This document shows positions 9,581 through 18,410 of a stretch of DNA of 64,000 nucleotides, one piece after another. The notes beneath the pieces were generated by a model. The model worked only from the letters and a program-made list of their open reading frames with translations. It was not told the DNA's origin and searched no databases. Source of the stretch: SIG307 sp964609025 (lineage in GTDB: Bacteria; Bacillota; Clostridia; Lachnospirales; Lachnospiraceae). How positions within the stretch are numbered: the stretch's first letter is position 1; every line of letters starts with the position of its first letter. The translations under genes and the position numbers were made by a program. The stretch spans positions 1 through 64,000 of the forward strand of contig CAZSQM010000007.1 of assembly GCA_964609025.1 (NCBI GenBank), read 5' to 3'.

Positions 9581-10477
9581 TTATCGCTCGGTAAAATCTC
9601 CTGTTGCGTCATCCCTGCTATACACCGCACTGCCGTCCAACGCCACATAATAGGTACCGCAAAACCTCTGTCCTCCGTCTGCGACTTCGAACAGATTGAT
9701 TCCGTAGCACTCTTTGCCGTTTGCTACGGTTGTCCAGTCATCAAACACAAGCTCATAGCCGGAAAGCTCTCCCGCAAGTCCCAGAGCCTCCCCGGAATAC
9801 CCGAAAAGCAGGTTCTTTGCCTCGTCCCTGGATATCACATCCCCTCCGGTACTTCCGGTTTCCGTTTTATCAAGCGGAAACTTGGAAAACGGGGATACAA
9901 CGCCCGAAAAGTCGTAGCAGAACAGCATACCCTCTTCCTTTTCCACAATCAAAAGCGGCTCCATTGCATGCCCGTTCTTATCATTGATGCAGAAACTATA
10001 ATACTCTGCGCCGTCAATCATTAAATGATCGTCCAGCAATTCAACGGTATACTCTGCCGGATTAATCTGCTTTTTCACAATATTCTCTGCTTCCTCAGCA
10101 GACAACACCGGCTTCTCCGTCGGCAGCGGCGTAGCCTTCGTATCCGCCGGCTTCTCCGTTGCGGACGGCGTTGCTGCCGGTGCCTTGGTCGGCTGCTTTG
10201 TCGGTGTGTCCTCCTTTGGCGTACCCGCTACCGTTGCCGAAGGAGCTCCTGTCGGTGCGTCCGTCGGCGTTTTACCGCCGTTCTTTTCTTTGCTGTAATT
10301 TGACAGCAAAACAATTACCAGCACAACCGCCACCAGAACAATCACTATGGTCAGGATATCCGGTCCGCCGCTTTCGTTATGATTACTTCTTCCGCTGCTT
10401 TTCTTTTCGGAAGAACTTCCTTTCCTTGCCGTCTGCTTCCTCCCCTGGGAGGCGCTTTTTTTTCTCTCCGCTGCCAT
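9581..10477 (-). CDS. Single-pass membrane protein with extracellular PepSY-like domain
   Basis: 298 aa. A very basic Ser/Lys-rich cytoplasmic tail (1-35) precedes a membrane helix (about 41-59) and a long linker of Thr, Pro and Ala (about 70-125). A folded outer domain follows (about 130-298), starting SAEEAENIVKKQI and continuing with EYYSFCINDKNG. The helix-then-strand pattern and the content resemble PepSY-type domains, but I am not certain. It is the first gene after a good promoter (10526-10554) and 29 bp before the DUF5717-like gene, so it probably belongs to the same operon. The ATG has AGGAGG eight bases upstream. Confidence 0.7.
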   Translation of the reverse strand: MAAERKKSASQGRKQTARKGSSSEKKSSGRSNHNESGGPDILTIVIVLVAVVLVIVLLSNYSKEKNGGKTPTDAPTGAPSATVAGTPKEDTPTKQPTKAPAATPSATEKPADTKATPLPTEKPVLSAEEAENIVKKQINPAEYTVELLDDHLMIDGAEYYSFCINDKNGHAMEPLLIVEKEEGMLFCYDFSGVVSPFSKFPLDKTETGSTGGDVISRDEAKNLLFGYSGEALGLAGELSGYELVFDDWTTVANGKECYGINLFEVADGGQRFCGTYYVALDGSAVYSRDDATGDFTER

Positions 10478-10525
10478 ACAATACCCTCCTGTCCTTTCCC
10501 CCGCTCCCGTTTCGTATACCTATTC

Positions 10526-10554
10526 AGTATATCATATTTCTCCTTTTTCCGCAA
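10526..10554 (-). promoter_or_regulatory. Sigma-A-type promoter for the 298-aa/DUF5717/DUF5716 operon
   Basis: On the minus strand, TTGCGG (10549-10554), a 17-base spacer and TATACT (10526-10531). The start codon at 10477 lies about 45 bases downstream of the expected start site. Confidence 0.6.
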
Positions 10555-10569
10555 TGGGAGAAAGGGCAT

Positions 10570-10618
10570 AAGAAAGAAGAAAGAGGGACCGCCGCACGAC
10601 TCCGTGGGGCAGCCCCTC
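10570..10618 (-). terminator. Rho-independent terminator of pyruvate kinase
   Basis: Minus strand: an 11-bp stem (10608-10618 with 10583-10593, two G.U pairs), then a T-rich tract over 10582-10570. It carries the GGGGCTGcC core seen in several other terminators of this window. Confidence 0.8.
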
Positions 10619-10632
10619 AATAGGCTTTCTCC

Positions 10633-12054
10633 TTACATTCGATCCGCTTTCACCGTCTGTACCTTCAATACATCGGTCACACCCGCCGCTCCTGCGGCAA
10701 TTACGACCCTGTCGTTTTCTCCGACAAGTCCGAAACGCTTCGCGCAGGCAACCGCATGGTCAAACAGGACATTTGCGTCCGGCTGGTAGAGTGCCATAAC
10801 CGGATAAACGCCCCACGACAAAGCAAGCTGGTGAAAGGTCTTTTCATTCGGCGTTGCCGCAATGATGGCCTGACGCGGACGGAATTTAGACATTCTCCGT
10901 GCCGTATAGCCGGACATTGTTACGGCTATAATTGCCGTTGCGCCGACGTCCCTTGCCGTTGTGCATGCCGCGTCGCAAATCGCGTTTGTGGTATCGTTGG
11001 TATCGTTGTCGTACTGTACGCCGCGGTACACCTCCATTTCAAAGGCATCCCGCTCCGCCTGCTCCGCAATTTTAGCCATTACCTCTACCACAAGGGCCGG
11101 ATGCTCTCCCGCCGCGGTTTCCCCGGAAAGCATAATAGCGGAGGTACCGTCAAATACTGCGTTTGCCACATCCGTAATCTCCGCCCTGGTCGGCGTATTG
11201 CTGTGTATCATAGACTCTAACATCTGGGTTGCGGTAATTACCATTTTTCCCGCCTGATAGCACTTCTTGATAAACTTCTTCTGAAGCCCCGGGAGCTTTT
11301 CATACTCAATCTCAACTCCCATATCTCCTCTTGCCACCATGATACCGTCCGAGTGCTCCAGTATTTCGTCAAAGTGTTCTACGCCCTCGATATTCTCTAT
11401 TTTCGAAATAATCCGGATATCATATCCGCCGTAGTAGTCCAGATAATTGCGGATGCTGATGACGTCCTCCTTGGAGCGTACAAAGGAAGCCGCTACAAAA
11501 TCCACCTTTTCCTCTACACCGAACCGCAAATCCGCCTGATCCTGTTCACTCAGGTACGGAAACTCCAAATGCACATTCGGAATGTTCACACCCTTATGAT
11601 TGGAAATCACGCCGCCGTTTACCACCTCACAGACAATGTCCGTTCCCGCTATCTCTTTTACCCTTAAAAGCAGTTTTCCGTCATCCACCAAAATCGCATT
11701 TCCTTCGCTAAGCTGCGAAGGCAACTCTTTGTAACTGATGCTCACTTCCTCTTTGCTTCCCTCTGTCTGCCTTGTCGTAAAGGTAAACACATCCCCGCTT
11801 TTCAACTCCTCCGAACCGTTCTTAAAATTACCTACCCTGATTTCCGGCCCCTTGGTATCTAACATAATCGCCGCAGGAACTTTTAACTCATCACGCACTT
11901 TTCGGAACAGTGCGATATTTTCTCTGTGATACTCATGGGTTCCGTGGGAAAAGTTTAACCGCGCCACATTCATTCCGTTCTTTAACATCTGCGCCAATGT
12001 CTGCTCATTGCTACACGCCGGTCCGAGCGTACATACAATCTTCGTCTTTCTCAT
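10633..12054 (-). CDS. pyk: Pyruvate kinase
   Basis: Converts phosphoenolpyruvate and ADP to pyruvate and ATP in glycolysis. At 473 aa it is the short bacterial form, without the extra C-terminal PEP-utilising domain. KIVCTLGPA at 5-13 and the substrate-binding NFSHG at 34-38 are typical. MVITATQMLESM is the pyruvate kinase signature region. LDTKGPEIR holds Glu at 71, the position equivalent to muscle Glu117, which in this family goes with dependence on K+. Its RBS lies over the stop of the KdpE-like gene, three bases upstream, so it is co-transcribed with a potassium-type two-component system. Confidence 0.95.
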   Translation of the reverse strand: MRKTKIVCTLGPACSNEQTLAQMLKNGMNVARLNFSHGTHEYHRENIALFRKVRDELKVPAAIMLDTKGPEIRVGNFKNGSEELKSGDVFTFTTRQTEGSKEEVSISYKELPSQLSEGNAILVDDGKLLLRVKEIAGTDIVCEVVNGGVISNHKGVNIPNVHLEFPYLSEQDQADLRFGVEEKVDFVAASFVRSKEDVISIRNYLDYYGGYDIRIISKIENIEGVEHFDEILEHSDGIMVARGDMGVEIEYEKLPGLQKKFIKKCYQAGKMVITATQMLESMIHSNTPTRAEITDVANAVFDGTSAIMLSGETAAGEHPALVVEVMAKIAEQAERDAFEMEVYRGVQYDNDTNDTTNAICDAACTTARDVGATAIIAVTMSGYTARRMSKFRPRQAIIAATPNEKTFHQLALSWGVYPVMALYQPDANVLFDHAVACAKRFGLVGENDRVVIAAGAAGVTDVLKVQTVKADRM

Positions 12055-12057
12055 GTT

Positions 12058-12765
12058 CTAATCTCCTTCTATCATTCTGTAACCGACCCCGACCTCGGTA
12101 AAGATATACTGCGGCTCTGCCGGATTCTTCTCGATTTTCCGCCGAATGTTCGCCATATTCACACGCAGAATCTGATTGTCGCCGTTCGTATTCGGTCCCC
12201 AGATTTCACGAATAATGAAATCGTACGTCAACACCTTTCCGGCATACTTTCCGAGCAGGCTTACAATTTTAAACTCATTCTGCGTCAGACAGGCATCCGC
12301 TCCCCTGACATAGACCCTGTACTTTTCATAATCAATCACCAATTCCCCTGCCACAAATTTCCCGCTCTGCGCCACATCGCGGTTGACGCCCGAGGTTCTT
12401 GTATGGCGAAGTGCCATACGAATACGCGCCAAAAGCTCCGCCGTCCCGAAAGGCTTTGTAATATAATCATCCGCTCCCATATCCAACGCTTCCACCTTAT
12501 CCTTTTCATTCGACCTTGCCGACACTACAATAATCGGCAGAACCGACCACTCCCGCACTGCTTTCAGAACATGGATGCCGTCCATATCCGGCAGTCCCAA
12601 ATCAAGAATCACAATATCGGGGCAGCACGAGGTGATCAGGCTGTACGCCTCCTGCCCGGTCCGCGCCGTCACAACATCATAATTATTTGCATTTAAAATC
12701 GCGATAATAAAATTACTGATGCTCTTCTCGTCCTCTACCACTAACACTTTTCTCTTTACCGGCAT
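12058..12765 (-). CDS. KdpE-like OmpR-family response regulator
   Basis: 235 aa with a receiver domain (1-115) and a winged-helix DNA-binding domain (about 135-232). The phosphate acceptor is D55 in VILDLGLPDMDG, and the conserved Lys is in DDYITKPF. The C-terminal IREIWGPNTNGDNQILRVN is very like KdpE, which normally controls the kdpFABC potassium pump. No kdp pump gene is present in this window. It starts one base after the kinase stop and ends three bases before pyk. The targets may include its own operon through the direct repeat at 13929-13969. Confidence 0.88.
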   Translation of the reverse strand: MPVKRKVLVVEDEKSISNFIIAILNANNYDVVTARTGQEAYSLITSCCPDIVILDLGLPDMDGIHVLKAVREWSVLPIIVVSARSNEKDKVEALDMGADDYITKPFGTAELLARIRMALRHTRTSGVNRDVAQSGKFVAGELVIDYEKYRVYVRGADACLTQNEFKIVSLLGKYAGKVLTYDFIIREIWGPNTNGDNQILRVNMANIRRKIEKNPAEPQYIFTEVGVGYRMIEGD

Positions 12766-12766
12766 C

Positions 12767-13846
12767 TTAACCCTCCTTTATTGGTAACGTAAACTCAAAC
12801 GCAGCACCGCCCCCTTTCCGGTTATATGCTCTCACGCTACCGCCATGTGCAGAAATAATACTCTTGCACACGGAAAGTCCAATCCCCATGTTTCTCCTTC
12901 CGTCCACCGTTTCATCACTTTCCCTGTATAGACTTTCCTCCAATATTTTAGGTAAAAGTTCCTCCGCGATTCCTCCTCCGTCGTCTGCTACGCAGAATAC
13001 AGCTTCCTCCTCGTTTGCCGTGACGCTGACCAAAATCTCGCTGATTCCGCCTCCGTGCCTTACCGCGTTTTCCATCAGATTACATATCACCTGTTCCACC
13101 AGCATCGCATCCATCGGCACAAACAGCATGCTATCCGGCACCTCCGTTTTTACCGGAGCGTCCGGAAACCTCTTTTTAAACTTTACCACGGACTCCGCTA
13201 TAATTTCCTCCACCATTTCGGGCGCTTTTTCTATCCTTGCGGGGTCCGTATCCATCCTTGTAACCAAAAGAAGATTTTCTACCACGCGTATCAGCCACTG
13301 CGCTTCCTCTTTCACATCCTCCAACAGCGAAAGCACTTTTTCATCCGACAGCTTATCATGGTTTTCCAATACCGCCGACGCCGCTCCGACAATGGAGGTC
13401 AGCGGCGTCCTGATATCATGGGATACCGCCCGCAACAGATTGGCACGCATCTTCTCCCGCTCAATTTCCATGCGGATTTTTTCCTGCTGCTTAATCCGGG
13501 TAGTCAGCATACCGACCACACTGGAAACAGAGAACATTACCAAAAAAGTAAGCGGATAGCCGCTCAGTCCGAAATTGATTTTAAAATACGGATATGTAAA
13601 TATGTAATTTACCTCAATCACAGCAATCAAAGAGGCGAACAATCCGTAAAAATAGCTTTCCGTAAACCGCGAAATCAATAAAACCGCAAGAACAAACAGA
13701 AGCGGTGCATGTCCGTCCGTCGCCTCTCCTTTTTGAAGCAGAAAACAAAACAACGTTGCAACCGCCAAAACCCCAAGCGTAACCAGGCTGTCACGCCACG
13801 TTATTTTTATCATTAACTGTTTCACTTGTATCTTTTGTCGCCTCAT
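12767..13846 (-). CDS. KdpD-type sensor histidine kinase, short form (DUF4118 + HisKA + HATPase)
   Basis: 359 aa. Four membrane segments (about 20-115) form the DUF4118 domain of KdpD, with the typical Pro/Tyr-rich YIFTYPYFKI stretch. A dimerisation domain with the phosphorylated His (H143, AVSHDIRTPLTS) and an ATPase domain follow (N-box NLMENAVRHGG; G-box GIGLSVC). Full-length KdpD is about 900 aa and has an N-terminal KdpD/Usp sensor part that is missing here. It probably phosphorylates the adjacent KdpE-like regulator. The stimulus, likely K+ or envelope stress, is inferred from the family only. Confidence 0.88.
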   Translation of the reverse strand: MRRQKIQVKQLMIKITWRDSLVTLGVLAVATLFCFLLQKGEATDGHAPLLFVLAVLLISRFTESYFYGLFASLIAVIEVNYIFTYPYFKINFGLSGYPLTFLVMFSVSSVVGMLTTRIKQQEKIRMEIEREKMRANLLRAVSHDIRTPLTSIVGAASAVLENHDKLSDEKVLSLLEDVKEEAQWLIRVVENLLLVTRMDTDPARIEKAPEMVEEIIAESVVKFKKRFPDAPVKTEVPDSMLFVPMDAMLVEQVICNLMENAVRHGGGISEILVSVTANEEEAVFCVADDGGGIAEELLPKILEESLYRESDETVDGRRNMGIGLSVCKSIISAHGGSVRAYNRKGGGAAFEFTLPIKEG

Positions 13847-13928
13847 TAACCCTTCCTCTCTCTGTTCTTATAATGCTGCCTATTCTTCCTGTTATCAGTA
13901 TACCACATTTTCCCGTTAAATAGTCGTT

Positions 13929-13969
13929 AAGTTTTGGGGAATCGCTGATTCATTCAAGGTTTGGGGAAT
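13929..13969 (-). promoter_or_regulatory. 14-bp direct repeat upstream of the KdpD-like gene (candidate operator)
   Basis: AAGTTTTGGGGAAT (13929-13942) and AAGGTTTGGGGAAT (13956-13969) match at 13 of 14 positions with a 27-bp period. They lie about 80 bp before the kinase start. OmpR-family regulators bind direct repeats, so this is a candidate site for the KdpE-like protein. A TATACT-like -10 box is visible near 13900, but I find no good -35. Confidence 0.4.
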
Positions 13970-14029
13970 AATGTGCATTTCTGCGATTCGCCGGAGGCTT
14001 CCGAGGAAACACTGCTATCATCTGTGTTT

Positions 14030-14084
14030 TCTCAGAAAAAGGGCCGCCTGCACTAAGTAAGTATGATACCAGTGCGGCAGCCCC
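14030..14084 (-). terminator. Rho-independent terminator after the 247-aa gene
   Basis: Minus strand: GGGGCTGCCGCACT pairs with AGTGCAGGCGGCCC across a loop of about 15 bases, followed by TTTTTCT at about 14040-14034. Confidence 0.75.
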
Positions 14085-14093
14085 GCCGTTTCG

Positions 14094-14837
14094 TTACTGA
14101 TTCTCCGTATTTTTCCCGACTCCGCGCTGTAAGAGATAGCGCACAAACTCCTCCGCATTCTTTTCATTGCTTGAATTGCCGCAGATACCAAGCACCAGCG
14201 GCTCCTTGTTCGAATTCCTCCCCTCAAACAGGTCTGTGACATACAAGCCGTAAGGCTCCTCGCTTCCCTCGATGACGTTACCGTCATCGTCCGTCAGCGA
14301 CGCGTAGCAGAAGCGCTCCGAAAGCCCCGCATACAAATCCGCCGGAAGTTGTTCCGACAGCGGCAGGAAATAAACTCCTGCTCTCGATTTAAACTCGGAC
14401 TCCGATGCGATAATCACGTCAATCTCGCCCGCAAATGCATGCGTTGTCAGCTTCTGCATAGAGGCGGTATCTCTAACATTGGAAACCATCATCGTATTGT
14501 CAAACAGACTTTCCTGCGTTTCTTCATCGATTCCCAGATATTCATTATAGCCTGCCTGCAACTCTTCCGTTTCCTCGGTTAAGAGAACCGCGTCCAAAAT
14601 CGCCACATACAGCACCCGTTCCTTTTTCGGTCCGAACATAGCATAGCCTGTATAAATTACCAGTGCGGCAACGCAGCTCCAGATAAACACCTTTAATAAA
14701 TAATAGGCTCTGAAATGCTCCCACTTCGCCTTAAACCCTTTTAGTTCCTTCCACTTTGCACGATCCGACTTTTCTTCTCGTCTTGTATAGATGGAAGCGG
14801 AATCGTCCAATACCGTTTTTTTCTGCGAAACGTCCAT
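14094..14837 (-). CDS. Membrane-anchored protein, unknown function
   Basis: 247 aa, not recognised. A charged cytoplasmic N-terminus (1-45) precedes one membrane helix (about 46-68). An outer domain follows that looks like a small alpha/beta fold: RVLYVAILDAVL, then GEIDVIIASESEF, then PLVLGICGNSS. The pattern of strands and the phrase VIIASE resemble periplasmic-binding folds, but no family can be assigned. It has a good RBS (GAGGTGACTT ATG) and its own terminator, so it is a single gene between secDF and the kinase operon. Confidence 0.75.
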   Translation of the reverse strand: MDVSQKKTVLDDSASIYTRREEKSDRAKWKELKGFKAKWEHFRAYYLLKVFIWSCVAALVIYTGYAMFGPKKERVLYVAILDAVLLTEETEELQAGYNEYLGIDEETQESLFDNTMMVSNVRDTASMQKLTTHAFAGEIDVIIASESEFKSRAGVYFLPLSEQLPADLYAGLSERFCYASLTDDDGNVIEGSEEPYGLYVTDLFEGRNSNKEPLVLGICGNSSNEKNAEEFVRYLLQRGVGKNTENQ

Positions 14838-15005
14838 AAGTCACCTCATCTATCTCTACTGTGCATGACTGCGTGTTCCGCACGGGAAATCGACTCCCAA
14901 AACCACAAAAACGGCATACCATGCATCTTGTGCCTAGTATACCATTTTTGTATCTGAAAGGAAAGAAACTATTTATAAATTTTGTAGAAAATATTTTGAA
15001 CCTGC

Positions 15006-17219
15006 TTATTCTTTCTCCTCTTCCGGGAGCTTCTCCCTTAACTTCAGCCAAAGGAGCCCCGTAATGCAAATGGAAGAATACGCACCGCAGATGATACCCG
15101 CCAACAGCGGAACGGCAAATTCCCGTATGGAATTTACACCGAAAATAACCAGTGCCGCCACCATGAAAAAGGTGGTCAGAGAGGTATAAATATTTCTGGA
15201 AAAGGTCTGTGAAATACTCTTATTTACAATATCCAGATAGGTTTCCTTTTTCAGCTGTTCCTTCAGATTTTCACGAATACGGTCAAATACGACAATGGTC
15301 GCGTTAATGGAATAACCGACGATTGTAAGCATACAGGCAATAAACGTATTGCCGACGGAAATACGGCCTACCGCATACACCATCAGTACAATCAGCACAT
15401 CGTGAAGCAAAGCCAGCACGGCACTCGCCGCAAACGCAAGGTTAGAGAAACGAATCCAGATATAAAGCAGCATACAAACGGTTGCCGCCGCTACTGCCCA
15501 TATGGCGTCGCGCTTCATTTCGCCGCTCACCGTACCACTGATGCTCTGTACTTCGATTTCCGCTTCGTTCACGCCATATTCATTTACCCAGTAATCGGTA
15601 AGCTGCGCGCGCTGTTCCTGTGTTAATTCCTTCGTTTTTATTACCGCTGCATTGGAATCGCTCACCAGATTCACCACAGCCTCCTCACCGATTGCGGTAC
15701 GGACTGCCTTTTCCAGTTCGACAATGGAAGGACTTACCTTCTCCGGGAACGTCACCGTCATGGAGGTGCCCCCCTTAAAGTCCAAACCGTAGGCCAGCGT
15801 TTCGCCGGTCGTAATCTTGCTTGCCGCCATACCGATAATACCTGCCAGAATCAGTGCGCCCGAAATCAAGGCATACTTCTTTCCGTGCTTGGTAAATGTA
15901 ACCTTCCTGTACTCCTTGACTTCTCCGTAATGCTTTTCTTTATCGAATCCGAAATCATACAGCGCGTATAAAATAAATCTTGTGACAAACAACGCCGTAA
16001 TCATGGAGAGCACGATACCGAGCGCAAGCGTGGTAGCAAAGCCCTTTATGGTTCCGGAGCCGAGAATATATAATACGGCTGCGGCAATCAATGTCGTAAT
16101 ATTGCCGTCGACAATCGCGGAAAACGCCTTGGAAAAGCCGAGCTTAATCGCAGAACGCACGGTCTTTCCGGCACCGATTTCCTCCTGAATACGGGAGAAA
16201 ATAATAACATTCGCATCCACCGCCATACCGATTGAGAGGATAATACCCGCAAGTCCCGGAAGCGTCAGCGTGATTTCCAAAAGATTTAAGCAGACGACCA
16301 TTAAGCCGACATAAATGCAGAGCGCCAGATCCGCCGCAAGACCCGGAATGCGGTAACGGATTGCCATAAACAGCAATACCAGGGCAATACCGATTGCCGC
16401 CGCAAATAAGCTGGTTGATACCGCTTCCTGTCCCAGGCTTGCTCCCACCACATTGGAACGAAGCTCCCTTAATTCCAGCGGAAGGGCTCCGACGCGGATG
16501 GTGGTTGCCAGATTATTCGCTTCCTCTGCGGTAAAGCCGCCCGATATCTGCGCTTTTCCCTCCGTCAGAGGCTCCTGTACCGTCGGGGCACTAATTACCT
16601 CACCGTCGTAAACAATCGCAATCGCTTCTCCGACATGAGCCGTCGTTGCTTCCGCAAACTTCGTTCTTCCGCTTTCGTTTAACGTAAGCGACACTACATT
16701 CTTTGTGATATTGTACTCCTGATACCAGCCGGCTTCTGCCCCCTGAATATCCGTGCCGTCCAAAATAACATCTCCCGCCTCTTTTATTTCCTCTAACGTC
16801 TTTAACAGGACAAAATCCGTGCCTTCTTCGTTTAGCGTAATATTTCCGGTTCCGAGAATGAAGAAAATCTCTCCGACGCGTCCCAACGCCTTTAAGGTTT
16901 CTTCGGCGTCCGTCGCTCCCGGAATATCAACGTTAATACGGTTGTCGCCCTCCTGGTATACGGCCGCTTCCGTCTGTCCGCTGTCGTCCACACGCTTTTG
17001 CAGCTTATAAACCGTATCCTTGAGTTCCTCCGCCGTAGGGTCCTCCTTTACCGTTTCATAAGTAATGCTGACGCCGCCCGCAAGGTCCAGACCGAGTCTT
17101 ATGCCCGCGGCACTTCCCTTTTTATTTTTTCCGACTCCGCATAAGGCAATAAAAATAATTGCCCCTCCGGCTGCCAGCGCCAACAGTAATTTCAGTAACC
17201 CTTTTACTTTATGGTTCAT
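15006..17219 (-). CDS. secDF: Protein translocase subunit SecDF (fused)
   Basis: Accessory subunit of the Sec system that uses the ion gradient to pull exported proteins across the membrane. Residues about 1-425 are SecD (N-terminal helix, RLGLDLAGGVSITYE, large outer domain, then a block of membrane helices with GIILSIGMAVDANVIIFSR). Residues about 440-737 are SecF (YGLDFKGGTSMTV, then GYSINATIVVFDRIREN). The single 737-aa chain matches the fusion known from Bacillus and many Clostridia. It is transcribed divergently from degV. The ATG has GAGGT upstream. Confidence 0.95.
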   Translation of the reverse strand: MNHKVKGLLKLLLALAAGGAIIFIALCGVGKNKKGSAAGIRLGLDLAGGVSITYETVKEDPTAEELKDTVYKLQKRVDDSGQTEAAVYQEGDNRINVDIPGATDAEETLKALGRVGEIFFILGTGNITLNEEGTDFVLLKTLEEIKEAGDVILDGTDIQGAEAGWYQEYNITKNVVSLTLNESGRTKFAEATTAHVGEAIAIVYDGEVISAPTVQEPLTEGKAQISGGFTAEEANNLATTIRVGALPLELRELRSNVVGASLGQEAVSTSLFAAAIGIALVLLFMAIRYRIPGLAADLALCIYVGLMVVCLNLLEITLTLPGLAGIILSIGMAVDANVIIFSRIQEEIGAGKTVRSAIKLGFSKAFSAIVDGNITTLIAAAVLYILGSGTIKGFATTLALGIVLSMITALFVTRFILYALYDFGFDKEKHYGEVKEYRKVTFTKHGKKYALISGALILAGIIGMAASKITTGETLAYGLDFKGGTSMTVTFPEKVSPSIVELEKAVRTAIGEEAVVNLVSDSNAAVIKTKELTQEQRAQLTDYWVNEYGVNEAEIEVQSISGTVSGEMKRDAIWAVAAATVCMLLYIWIRFSNLAFAASAVLALLHDVLIVLMVYAVGRISVGNTFIACMLTIVGYSINATIVVFDRIRENLKEQLKKETYLDIVNKSISQTFSRNIYTSLTTFFMVAALVIFGVNSIREFAVPLLAGIICGAYSSICITGLLWLKLREKLPEEEKE

Positions 17220-17322
17220 AATTTACCTCTTTTCCGTACATAAATATCACAGGATATTTTATCCCTAGATTATAAGTATAGCACAGCCGCTTTGCGAAAG
17301 AAAGAGTTTTTTCTATTTTTGC

Positions 17323-17351
17323 TTGCACTTTTTCGCATTCTATTATAAAAT
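17323..17351 (+). promoter_or_regulatory. Sigma-A-type promoter of degV
   Basis: TTGCAC (17323-17328), a 17-base spacer and TAAAAT (17346-17351), with the start codon at 17418. Confidence 0.6.
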
Positions 17352-17417
17352 AGATTTAAATACTAGATGTGGCACCTTTTCAAACCGCATCGTATCGTTT
17401 TTATTAAGGAGGACTTT

Positions 17418-18278
17418 ATGAAGTACATCATTTCAACTGATTCTACCGCCGATTTACCGGCTTCCTACATAGAGGAGCACGGACTTGTTATTCAGTTTCT
17501 TTCCTATTCTTTCGGCGGGAACGTATACGGAGCGGAAAACCAGATGGAGCCGCATGCTTTTTACGAGCAGATGCGGGCGGGCGAAATGCCTACCACGAAC
17601 GCTTCCATTCCCGAGCAGGTGCAGAACAGCTTTGAAACCTATTTAAAGCAGGGCTATGATATCCTTCACATCGGTTTTTCCTCCGGTCTGAGCGCAAGTT
17701 TCAACAATGCGCGTCTTGCGGCGGCTGAGCTTGCCGAGCAATACCCGGAACGTAACATCCTTTTAGTGGATTCCCTGTGTGCCTCTCTCGGTCAGGGCTT
17801 ATTGGTACACAAAGCGGTTACCTTAAAGGAAAACGGCGCTTCTCTGGAAGAAGTTTACGACTGGTTAGAAAAAAATAAGCTGCATCTGTGCCATCAGTTC
17901 ACGGTAGATGATTTATTCCATCTGCACCGCGGCGGACGCGTTTCCAAAACCACCGCTATTTTAGGCACTCTGATTAATGTAAAGCCGGTGCTTCATGTGG
18001 ATGACGAAGGGCACCTTACTCCTGTCTGCAATGTACGCGGCCGGAAAAAGTCCCTGCTGAAGCTCGTTGATAATATGGCGGCGCAAATGGACGGTTTCGA
18101 AAACGACATCGTTTTCATCAGCCACGGCGACTGCCTTGCCGACGCGGAATTTGTTGCGGCACAGGTCCGGGAACGCTTCGGCATTCAAAATATCCTGATT
18201 AACTATGTCAGCCCGACCATCGGCTCCCACTCGGGACCGGGTACGGTTGCACTGTTTCATATGGGCAAACAGCGCTGA
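17418..18278 (+). CDS. DegV family fatty-acid-binding protein (FakB-like)
   Basis: 286 aa, the usual length. DegV/FakB proteins hold a fatty acid and present it to the kinase FakA for phosphorylation. The N-terminal STDSTADLP loop, the central GFSSGLSASFNNA ligand-loop region and HRGGRVSKTTA are family hallmarks. The C-terminal segment SPTIGSHSGPGTVA is the second conserved loop. I start it at the ATG at 17418, which has AGGAGG seven bases upstream; a longer in-frame reading has no RBS. No fakA gene is visible nearby. Confidence 0.93.
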   Translation: MKYIISTDSTADLPASYIEEHGLVIQFLSYSFGGNVYGAENQMEPHAFYEQMRAGEMPTTNASIPEQVQNSFETYLKQGYDILHIGFSSGLSASFNNARLAAAELAEQYPERNILLVDSLCASLGQGLLVHKAVTLKENGASLEEVYDWLEKNKLHLCHQFTVDDLFHLHRGGRVSKTTAILGTLINVKPVLHVDDEGHLTPVCNVRGRKKSLLKLVDNMAAQMDGFENDIVFISHGDCLADAEFVAAQVRERFGIQNILINYVSPTIGSHSGPGTVALFHMGKQR

Positions 18279-18297
18279 GTACACTTTCCGCGAAAAT

Positions 18298-18329
18298 AGG
18301 GCCGCCGCATCAGAGTGGCGGCGGCTCCC
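18298..18329. terminator. GC-rich hairpin between convergent degV and GH39
   Basis: GGGCCGCCGC pairs with GCGGCGGCTCCC. The T-rich side is on the minus strand, so it may end the GH39 operon. Confidence 0.5.
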
Positions 18330-18363
18330 TTACAGTGACAGACAATCCTCCCGCTTGCAAGAA

Positions 18364-18405
18364 TGGGGCCGCGCACCCGGTGCGACAGCCCCATTTTCTT
18401 TGCTT
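18364..18405 (+). terminator. Terminator after degV
   Basis: Stem TGGGGCcGCGCACC with GGTGCGaCAGCCCCA, then ATTTTCTTTGCTTTC. It carries the same GGTGCGACAGCCCC arm as the atp operon terminator. Confidence 0.75.
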
Positions 18406-18410
18406 TCTTC

